From a virus: a stretch of DNA of 26,420 nt. The notes under the pieces are model-generated. The model worked only from the letters and a program-made list of their open reading frames with translations. It ran no database searches and was not told the DNA's origin. The translations under genes were made by a program, and so were the position numbers. Positions 22,656-26,420 of this stretch are shown here, piece after piece; within the stretch, counting starts at the first letter, position 1; each line of letters begins with the position of its first letter. Where the stretch lies: IMG/VR virus record IMGVR_UViG_3300021368_000504, positions 1 to 26,420 of that record; one strand, written 5' to 3'.

Positions 22656-22924
22656 CAGTTGAGTGCATCCATAGCATTGAGTTTCTTTTTAATCTCTTTG
22701 AGAGAGGAGATGTAATAATCTTTGAGACCTTCACAGTCTTTCTTGATGACTGGAGATTTAGCACACAACAAGTTACGGAACAACATGATGTAAGTCTGTG
22801 GATCACATGTTACCTTGATTGAATCCTCATTGTCAAGCTCAATGTACAGTTGATCCTCCCATTCAAAGTGATGCAAGTTCATCACGGATGCATCTTGAAT
22901 AGTGGTTTCGGTGGTAGTTTTCAT
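22655..22924 (-). CDS. Hypothetical early protein (89 aa)
   Basis: An 89-residue protein: MKTTTETTIQDASVMNLHHF, WEDQLYIELDNEDSIKVTCD and a helical half ending SLKEIKKKLNAMDALN. It has two Cys and no recognised domain. Its ATG overlaps the stop of the 69-aa gene and its stop overlaps the start of the 53-aa gene, one of several consecutive one-base overlaps in this block. Confidence 0.65.
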   Translation of the reverse strand: MKTTTETTIQDASVMNLHHFEWEDQLYIELDNEDSIKVTCDPQTYIMLFRNLLCAKSPVIKKDCEGLKDYYISSLKEIKKKLNAMDALN

Positions 22925-23133
22925 CAGACAGAAAGGTAGGTGGAAGCGTCTTCAATGTTTTCCATTTGGATGAAGTTCTCTCCATCCTCAGCATACAAAT
23001 CAAGTAGCTCTGCAAACTCATCACAAAGATCACGATGAGTTAGCATCTCAAAGTCACGGCGTGTATCCTCCTCAGGTTCTTCATCATGGAACAAGGAAAG
23101 ATAACTGTCAAGCAACCAATCTTTGAATTTCAT
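22924..23133 (-). CDS. Small acidic early protein (69 aa)
   Basis: A 69-residue, strongly acidic protein: MKFKDWLLDSYLSLFHDEEP, EEDTRRDFEMLTHRDLCDEF, AELLDLYAEDGENFIQMENI. Acidic small proteins of T7-like phages often mimic DNA or bind host enzymes, but that is only an analogy. Overlaps both neighbours (ATGA and TGATG). Confidence 0.62.
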   Translation of the reverse strand: MKFKDWLLDSYLSLFHDEEPEEDTRRDFEMLTHRDLCDEFAELLDLYAEDGENFIQMENIEDASTYLSV

Positions 23134-23213
23134 TTGTTGTTAAAGTTGATGAGATCTTGGTTAATTTTGTTAGCCTTTCGGCGTTGAAAATAGAACAAAA
23201 TTGCTTTGATCAT
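23130..23213 (-). CDS. Tiny basic peptide (27 aa)
   Basis: A 27-residue frame, MIKAILFYFQRRKANKINQD followed by LINFNNK. Hydrophobic start and basic middle could suit a membrane-surface peptide. It overlaps the 69-aa gene by ATGA and the membrane protein upstream by ATGA; this coupling on both sides is the main support. Confidence 0.42.
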   Translation of the reverse strand: MIKAILFYFQRRKANKINQDLINFNNK

Positions 23214-23329
23214 TTGTTGTTGTAATAACGTTGGGTGATAGAGTTGGCACGGAGCCAGATGATGAGTGTGGACATGATGCCAATCATGCCAATAACAGCA
23301 AAGATGATGTTAGATTCAGTGTTGATCAT
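23210..23329 (-). CDS. Small single-span membrane protein (39 aa)
   Basis: A 39-residue frame with a clear transmembrane helix, IIFAVIGMIGIMSTLIIWL (residues about 8-26), flanked by MINTESN and RANSITQRYYNNK. Positive charges after the helix suggest the N-terminus faces outward. Candidate roles are superinfection exclusion or a holin-like function, neither shown. The stop overlaps the next ATG (ATGA). One TGAGTGTG octamer (23263-23270) lies within. Confidence 0.55.
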   Translation of the reverse strand: MINTESNIIFAVIGMIGIMSTLIIWLRANSITQRYYNNK

Positions 23330-23496
23330 TAGTTTTTTGGGAAGTGTGTGCATACAGCGTCACATAACGCCTCAGTGAGTTCGTCCCTCAAATCCTCATA
23401 ATCCTCTGTATGTGGAAATACCGCACTGAATCTTGATTCGATAATACAATCAATGTCCTCCATGAGTTGTTCGCGTTGTTTGAGTAGTTCAATCAT
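23329..23496 (-). CDS. Small acidic helical protein (55 aa)
   Basis: A 55-residue frame: MIELLKQREQLMEDIDCIIE, SRFSAVFPHTEDYEDLRDEL, ending AVCTHFPKN. Acidic, helical, three Cys. Its stop codon overlaps the ATG of the membrane protein (TAATG), so the two are probably translated together. No family recognised. Confidence 0.6.
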   Translation of the reverse strand: MIELLKQREQLMEDIDCIIESRFSAVFPHTEDYEDLRDELTEALCDAVCTHFPKN

Positions 23497-23578
23497 TGAT
23501 TAAAGAAAGAAAGTAGTAGAAACAATCATGATTACCTATTTCATGGGCTAGGTTGAGCCACAAATAGTCATCATTCAT
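23489..23578 (-). CDS. Tiny hypothetical protein (29 aa)
   Basis: A 29-residue frame, MNDDYLWLNLAHEIGNHDCF followed by YYFLSLIND. The start overlaps the stop of the 110-aa gene by one base and the end overlaps the 55-aa gene by 8 bases. Supported mainly by this tight packing. Confidence 0.42.
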   Translation of the reverse strand: MNDDYLWLNLAHEIGNHDCFYYFLSLIND

Positions 23579-23910
23579 CAGATACGCTCGAATGTGTGTC
23601 CTTGGGTAAATGCATGACGCTCATCATGCTTGTCACTTACATACCAATGAAAGTCTTGTTGATATACATGATTGATGTGTCCAGCAGTAAGACCATTGAT
23701 GAGTGCGTTCAGTCTTGATTTAGTGGTGACTGATTGCCAGCCACCATCATACACTTGCACAGTGTCCTTGTCAACAACAGCGATCAAGTTGCCGTGCAGA
23801 TATACGCACGACACCTGACGTGAGTCAGAGTACATAACAGCAGTGTTTGACTTATGCCAGCCACGTTTATCAACAATGGCTTGAATCATCTCGCGTTCAA
23901 TCTTGCGCAT
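23578..23910 (-). CDS. Conserved-looking cyanophage early protein (110 aa)
   Basis: A 110-residue protein from the ATG at 23910: MRKIEREMIQAIVDKRGWHK, then SNTAVMYSDSRQVSCVYLHG and DGGWQSVTTKSRLNALINGL. The pattern of MRxIE start, VYLHGNxIA and W.S.TTKSRLNAL is one I recall from widespread small cyanophage proteins of unknown function. The frame extends 18 codons upstream to 23964, but that part (HTHNHTHDYTTHPT) is the translation of TGAGTGTG repeats in the leader and probably not coding. Confidence 0.75.
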   Translation of the reverse strand: MRKIEREMIQAIVDKRGWHKSNTAVMYSDSRQVSCVYLHGNLIAVVDKDTVQVYDGGWQSVTTKSRLNALINGLTAGHINHVYQQDFHWYVSDKHDERHAFTQGHTFERI

Positions 23911-23938
23911 AGTGGCTGTCGGGTGAGTCGTGTAGTCG

Positions 23939-23958
23939 TGAGTGTGATTATGAGTGTG
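23939..23958 (+). repeat. Two of about twelve copies of the octamer TGAGTGTG
   Basis: The plus strand carries TGAGTGTG at 23939 and 23951, 12 bases apart, in the leader of the 110-aa gene. Further copies start at 12141, 15279, 18510, 20297, 21463, 22139, 23263, 24039, 24819 and 25402. All have A or G directly before them, all are on the plus strand, and none was seen left of 12 kb. Some lie just upstream of start codons (24819, 25402), others inside genes. Confidence 0.6.
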
Positions 23959-23980
23959 AATCACAACAGTTGTTGATAAT

Positions 23981-24028
23981 AAATAAACAGTGCTGTCTAA
24001 TTAGAAATAAACAACACTGTTTAATTAG
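23981..24028 (-). repeat. Tandem 24-bp AT-rich repeat in an early leader
   Basis: Two adjacent 24-bp units, 23981-24004 and 24005-24028, of the form AAATAAACA(GTG/ACA)CTGT(C/T)TAATTAG on the plus strand, 20 of 24 positions identical. The pair sits about 70 bases upstream of the ATG at 23910, between TGAGTGTG copies, in one of the few gene-free stretches of the early block. A regulatory or protein-binding role is plausible. Confidence 0.6.
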
Positions 24029-24030
24029 AA

Positions 24031-24180
24031 TCACGTTGTGAGTGTGCTTTCTTTTAGTTCTTGAACCATGCAAACTGCCTTCTGATACTTATCAACTTCC
24101 AGCAGTTTTTCCATCATTACATTCTCAATGAAATCGAGAGTGAGAGGATGAGCTTGTGCGATAAATTCAGTGATAGACAT
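24031..24180 (-). CDS. Small early protein (49 aa)
   Basis: A 49-residue frame starting MSITEFIAQAHPLTLDFIEN, then VMMEKLLEVDKYQKAVCMVQ, ending ELKESTLTT. Predicted fully helical. The start lies 3 bases after the stop of the 53-aa gene. The last codons overlap a TGAGTGTG octamer (24039-24046). No family recognised. Confidence 0.6.
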   Translation of the reverse strand: MSITEFIAQAHPLTLDFIENVMMEKLLEVDKYQKAVCMVQELKESTLTT

Positions 24181-24183
24181 TAG

Positions 24184-24345
24184 TTAGACAGAAGGGGTAA
24201 CAGAAACTTCTTTGATGTTGAGTCCACAAAGTTGATTGTAGACGCGATTGGTGATAAGTTTACAAGCAGTTTTTGCGCTTGATTTCTCATGCCAAAATGT
24301 CACACACCCATCGTTGGTTTCAACTCTGACGCGATAGTTTGCCAT
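24184..24345 (-). CDS. Small early protein (53 aa)
   Basis: A 53-residue frame: MANYRVRVETNDGCVTFWHE, KSSAKTACKLITNRVYNQLC, GLNIKEVSVTPSV. The layout of two strands, a helix and a strand suggests a small alpha/beta fold. The ATG overlaps the stop of the 45-aa gene (TGATG). Function unknown. Confidence 0.62.
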   Translation of the reverse strand: MANYRVRVETNDGCVTFWHEKSSAKTACKLITNRVYNQLCGLNIKEVSVTPSV

Positions 24346-24482
24346 CAAAAATACTCCGGGTAGATGTGTGGATTGTCCATAATCTCATGGACTTGATCTT
24401 CAATGAGATACTCTTTGTTCTCATATTCACCAGACATAACTAATATCCGATAAATACTATCGAAGCGTTGTTCTTCAGTCAT
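24345..24482 (-). CDS. Small acidic early protein (45 aa)
   Basis: A 45-residue frame starting at 24482: MTEEQRFDSIYRILVMSGEY, then ENKEYLIEDQVHEIMDNPHI. An internal ATG at 24437 would give 30 residues; the longer form is preferred because its start overlaps the previous gene by 8 bases in the manner of its neighbours. Acidic, likely helical. Function unknown. Confidence 0.55.
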   Translation of the reverse strand: MTEEQRFDSIYRILVMSGEYENKEYLIEDQVHEIMDNPHIYPEYF

Positions 24483-24804
24483 CAAGTTGTTGCAGGATAG
24501 ATTGTGCTTTGAGTTCTACATAAGCCCAAACGAGTTTCTGTTTGAGTTGGGTGATATCTTCGCACTGACGAGCAAAGTATGCAAACGAACCCTCATCACC
24601 ACCAATGCAGTCGTAATACCAATCGGAAAGGAAGTCTTGGATCTCGTCATCGTTATCATCAAACTTAGCAGAAGTCTCACGGTAGTAGATAAAACCAGAG
24701 ACACCAGCAGACATACCATGCTCTGCAATGTCACGCAGTTCGTCAATATCGAACTCTTCACCGAGAATAGTTTGAACCATGTCTAAACCAACAGTAGCAG
24801 TCAT
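24475..24804 (-). CDS. Conserved-looking early phage protein, possibly DUF7222-like (109 aa)
   Basis: A 109-residue acidic protein: MTATVGLDMVQTILGEEFDI, DELRDIAEHGMSAGVSGFIY, YRETSAKFDDNDDEIQDFLS, and a helical end with KLVWAYVELKAQSIL. The HGMxAGVSGFIYYxET motif and the late LVWAYVE helix resemble a phage family I recall as DUF7222, of unknown function. A TGAGTGTG octamer ends 14 bases before the ATG... its leader has no Shine-Dalgarno sequence. The family name is from memory and less certain than the gene. Confidence 0.72.
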   Translation of the reverse strand: MTATVGLDMVQTILGEEFDIDELRDIAEHGMSAGVSGFIYYRETSAKFDDNDDEIQDFLSDWYYDCIGGDEGSFAYFARQCEDITQLKQKLVWAYVELKAQSILQQLDD

Positions 24805-24883
24805 GAATTGAAAAGGAATGAGTGTGTGATGTAGTAATGAACACTACAGGAAAGGTTGTACACGACAACCTAAAGTGTAATGA

Positions 24884-25093
24884 TCAGTATTGCAACTGAT
24901 AGTAATCTAAGGTAACACGTTGATCGTCATCAGTATCTACTACTAACTCAATGCTGTCTTGATACATCTTGCGTTCGGTTCCATTCTTCATAGTGTTGAA
25001 GTAACCAACAGCGTCAGTGATGTTATCGAAGTCTTCCCAAACATCAGGCGGAGAGTCATGAAACTCATCGTGAATAAGAATAGAGAAAAGCAT
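24884..25093 (-). CDS. Small acidic early protein (69 aa)
   Basis: A 69-residue acidic protein: MLFSILIHDEFHDSPPDVWE, DFDNITDAVGYFNTMKNGTE, RKMYQDSIELVVDTDDDQRV and TLDYYQLQY. Alternating strands and a helix suggest a compact alpha/beta fold. It stands alone, with about 80 bases to the next gene and 36 to the previous. No family recognised. Confidence 0.65.
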   Translation of the reverse strand: MLFSILIHDEFHDSPPDVWEDFDNITDAVGYFNTMKNGTERKMYQDSIELVVDTDDDQRVTLDYYQLQY

Positions 25094-25129
25094 TGAGAGT
25101 TAGTGTAGAACAGTGATGATCAGTAGCTA

Positions 25130-25396
25130 TCACATAGCAGGAGCAAGCTCAACATACTTAACACCGTCAGCTTTGCAAACGTTGTTGATGAACTTACCGA
25201 GTGAACGAGCAGCGTTATCAATGTTGAACTTGACGATAGCGCGACGGCTAACATTGTCATAACGATACACAGCACCAGACTTGAACAGAACAGTTACAGT
25301 GCCAGAGATAGCATCGGTGCAGATAGAGTCAACAACAGTGGAGTTGATGTAGTTAGAAGCAGCAGCAGACAGAGATTGGAAAGAAGCGTTGAACAT
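25130..25396 (-). CDS. KTSC-domain-like early protein (88 aa)
   Basis: An 88-residue protein with the ATG at 25396. The centre, VTVLFKSGAVYRYDNVSRRA and then NIDNAARSLGKFINNVCK, follows the KTSC domain pattern: two strands with SGxxYxYxxV, then a helix and a xSxGKFxNxxxK ending. KTSC domains occur in short phage and bacterial proteins and as a C-terminal part of some lysyl-tRNA synthetases; they are presumed to bind RNA. It is the first sizeable gene after the early promoter. A TGAGTGTG octamer lies 5 bases upstream of the ATG. An upstream start at 25432 is less likely. Confidence 0.7.
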   Translation of the reverse strand: MFNASFQSLSAAASNYINSTVVDSICTDAISGTVTVLFKSGAVYRYDNVSRRAIVKFNIDNAARSLGKFINNVCKADGVKYVELAPAM

Positions 25397-25521
25397 AATA
25401 ATGAGTGTGTTTGATAGTGAATAAGTAGTCAATGAGATGACTACATAAAACCAACCGAGAGTGGAATGGTTTGAGGTAGTGATCTGTGTTTGTCTGACTC
25501 TGTCAGTATAGCAGCTCCAGC

Positions 25522-25659
25522 TCAGCTTGTGTGGGTTGGTGTGACACTAGCTCGTTTGTCCATGATCAATGCTTGACGCTCAGTGTAGTAATAAGACTCA
25601 GCGTGTCTCGTTGCTGGAAGCGTTGGACGTTGTGGCATTGGATTCAACCAGGAGTACAT
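25522..25659 (-). CDS. Small early protein closest to the early promoter (45 aa)
   Basis: A 45-residue frame starting MYSWLNPMPQRPTLPATRHA, then ESYYYTERQALIMDKRASVT. An internal ATG (MPQRP) is possible. It is the first frame downstream of the sigma70 promoter, about 140 bases from the predicted transcription start, and a TATAAT box lies 27 bases upstream of its ATG. Composition looks protein-like (ESYYYTERQALIMDKRA). No family recognised. Confidence 0.5.
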   Translation of the reverse strand: MYSWLNPMPQRPTLPATRHAESYYYTERQALIMDKRASVTPTHTS

Positions 25660-25685
25660 TCGAGCTTGTCTGTCTTGTTGCTCCT

Positions 25686-25691
25686 ATTATA
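25686..25691 (-). promoter_or_regulatory. Possible second host-type -10 box (TATAAT)
   Basis: A perfect TATAAT on the minus strand, 26 bases before the ATG of the 45-aa frame. No good -35 hexamer is seen at 16-18 bases, so on its own it is weak evidence for a promoter. A further TATACT at 25505-25510 upstream of the KTSC-like gene has the same limitation. Confidence 0.3.
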
Positions 25692-25763
25692 ACCACAGCT
25701 TGATCCGGTTTGGTGCTGGTGTTGTGCAGGTTGTTAAACTGGTTGCGCGACAGCTGTTGTTGT

Positions 25764-25775
25764 GAATACGTATTC
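25764..25775. repeat. Perfect 12-bp palindrome in the early leader
   Basis: GAATACGTATTC, fully self-complementary, about 20 bases downstream of the predicted start of the early transcript. It could be an operator. No matching copy was noticed elsewhere. The 240 bases between the 45-aa and 54-aa frames (25660-25903) hold no convincing gene, only this site, promoter elements and other palindromes. Confidence 0.45.
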
Positions 25776-25802
25776 GTATCGGTGTAACACACAGTACGAA
25801 AC

Positions 25803-25830
25803 AGTATAACATGTTTCAACCGGTTGTCAA
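25803..25830 (-). promoter_or_regulatory. Strong host sigma70-type early promoter
   Basis: Minus strand TTGACA (25825-25830), 16-base spacer, TATACT (25803-25808). The -35 box is the perfect consensus and the -10 differs at one position; TG lies just before it. It reads leftward into the early small genes, as expected for a T7-like phage that relies on host polymerase first. An AACCGGTT palindrome (25818-25825) sits in the spacer and a related AACCGGTA (25829-25836) overlaps the -35 box, so a regulator or phage protein could compete here. Confidence 0.75.
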
Positions 25831-25857
25831 CCGGTAGTGTACTGTGTGTAAACTGGC

Positions 25858-25871
25858 ACCCCCCAGGGGGT
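25858..25871. repeat. GC-rich palindrome upstream of the early promoter
   Basis: ACCCCC-CA-GGGGGT, a perfect inverted repeat with a 2-base centre, 28 bases upstream of the -35 box. Its right half, CCAGGGGGTAA, recurs exactly at 25982-25992. In this AT-rich stretch the GC block stands out. It may bind a regulator. Confidence 0.45.
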
Positions 25872-25903
25872 AAAAATAGTACACCTGTACTACACAATAG
25901 ACT

Positions 25904-26068
25904 TCAGAAATTTTTACCGTTTTTCAACCGGTTTAACTCATCTAACCGGTTTAACTCGGTTACATACGGTGGTACCCAGGTCCAGGGGGTAAGACACTGC
26001 TGTAAGTTAACGGGATGTTTAAAACACATGGTGGTCATCATTGTAAACCACAGGACTATGTTACTCAT
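25904..26068 (-). CDS. Small early frame with LNRL repeat (54 aa)
   Basis: A 54-residue frame: MSNIVLWFTMMTTMCFKHPV, NLQQCLTPWTWVPPYVTELN, RLDELNRLKNGKNF. Its ATG overlaps the stop of the 106-aa gene (TAATG), the coupling seen at many real genes here. The start is hydrophobic; the end has two LNRL units spaced six residues apart, encoded by exact 14-bp repeats (25926-25939 and 25944-25957) that contain AACCGGTT. It may be a real gene, or the repeats may mainly be operator DNA. Confidence 0.42.
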   Translation of the reverse strand: MSNIVLWFTMMTTMCFKHPVNLQQCLTPWTWVPPYVTELNRLDELNRLKNGKNF

Positions 26069-26388
26069 TATACAACCATTTTAGTATTGTCATTTGGTTC
26101 TTCATGTACTTCGGGACCAAAACCATGCTTAGCAATGTAGTTAAGATAACCATCATCGGTCTTATCTGTCTCACTGCCGTATTGTTTAACCATTTCATAG
26201 CACCAATCCCTTATCTCGTTTACAGTCGGTGTAAAACGTGCTACACCAAACACTGCTCCTACTTGTTTAGGAGTAAACCGTATCTGTGCTGCATTCTTGT
26301 AGAAGACACGGAAGTAATTAGGACCGGTTCTATTCCGGTGATACACTACGTTAGTGTTATTGTTGTTCTTAGGGAATGCGTATTCCAT
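26068..26388 (-). CDS. Hypothetical early protein upstream of the early promoter (106 aa)
   Basis: A 106-residue protein: MEYAFPKNNNNTNVVYHRNR, TGPNYFRVFYKNAAQIRFTP, KQVGAVFGVARFTPTVNEIR, DWCYEMVKQYG and an acidic end. The Asn-rich start and the RFTPKQVGAVFGVARFTPTVNEI middle, which could be a helix-turn-helix-like segment, are the visible features. It precedes the sigma70 promoter, so it belongs to another transcript starting to the right; a TATACT lies at 26407-26412 but its -35 region falls outside the window. No family recognised. Confidence 0.62.
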   Translation of the reverse strand: MEYAFPKNNNNTNVVYHRNRTGPNYFRVFYKNAAQIRFTPKQVGAVFGVARFTPTVNEIRDWCYEMVKQYGSETDKTDDGYLNYIAKHGFGPEVHEEPNDNTKMVV

Positions 26389-26420
26389 CTGTGAGTGGGT
26401 AGTAGTAGTATAATAAGAGT

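Noticed and set aside
23911-23964. N-terminal extension MIHTHNHTHDYTTHPTAT of the 110-aa early protein
   Set aside because: This His/Thr-rich stretch is the translation of repeated octamers in the leader, and the conserved-looking protein begins at MRKIER.
25598-25897. 99-codon minus-strand frame across the early promoter
   Set aside because: It starts upstream of the sigma70 promoter and spans its boxes and palindromes; the 45-codon frame at 25522-25659 in another frame fits gene packing better.

Overview
The window is a contiguous piece of a T7-like (Autographiviridae-type) cyanopodovirus genome. Every supportable gene lies on the minus strand, so the biological order runs from high to low coordinates: early genes at the right end, then DNA metabolism, then head and tail genes, running off the left end inside the tail nozzle gene. 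T7 homologues in the T7 order are RNA polymerase (gp1), ssDNA-binding protein (gp2.5), endonuclease I (gp3), primase-helicase (gp4), DNA polymerase (gp5), exonuclease (gp6), portal (gp8), scaffold (gp9), capsid (gp10), and tail proteins gp11 and gp12. The photosystem II gene psbA, a high-light-inducible protein (hli), a class I ribonucleotide reductase and an NblA-like phycobilisome-degradation adaptor point to a cyanobacterial host. NblA implies a host with phycobilisomes, so Synechococcus is more likely than Prochlorococcus.

Right end (about 22.1-26.4 kb): an early region of many very small genes, mostly joined by ATGA, TGATG or TAATG overlaps and mostly of unknown function. One protein has a single membrane segment and one looks like a KTSC domain. 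A strong host-type sigma70 promoter (TTGACA, 16 bp, TATACT) at 25803-25830 reads leftward into this block and is surrounded by AACCGGTT palindromes. The octamer TGAGTGTG occurs about twelve times on the plus strand of the early and metabolic half and was not seen in the structural half.

Middle (about 11.4-22.1 kb): single-subunit RNA polymerase, replication proteins and nucleotide supply. The DNA polymerase is split into separate exonuclease and polymerase reading frames. Next come a 5'-3' exonuclease, the NblA-like protein, a DUF3310 protein, a MazG-like pyrophosphohydrolase and NrdA/NrdB. NrdB appears to lack the usual radical tyrosine.

Left (1-11.4 kb): portal, scaffold, then psbA and hli, a set of small and often very basic proteins, a secreted beta-barrel-like protein, two small proteins (one Ig-like), the major capsid protein, and tail proteins. 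Two intergenic regions carry the same 14-bp sequence TTGGCCCTACGGGA followed by a 12-bp CCGNNNNNNCGG palindrome, each behind a hairpin. These look like terminator-plus-phage-promoter cassettes for late genes.

Taken together, the phage would shut down the host with early proteins, copy its DNA with recycled deoxynucleotides (nuclease, RNR, MazG), dismantle the light-harvesting antenna (NblA-like), keep photosystem II running (D1, HLIP), and build a T7-like particle. No tRNA gene, CRISPR array, insertion sequence, integrase, T7-type lysozyme or lysis gene was recognised in the window.
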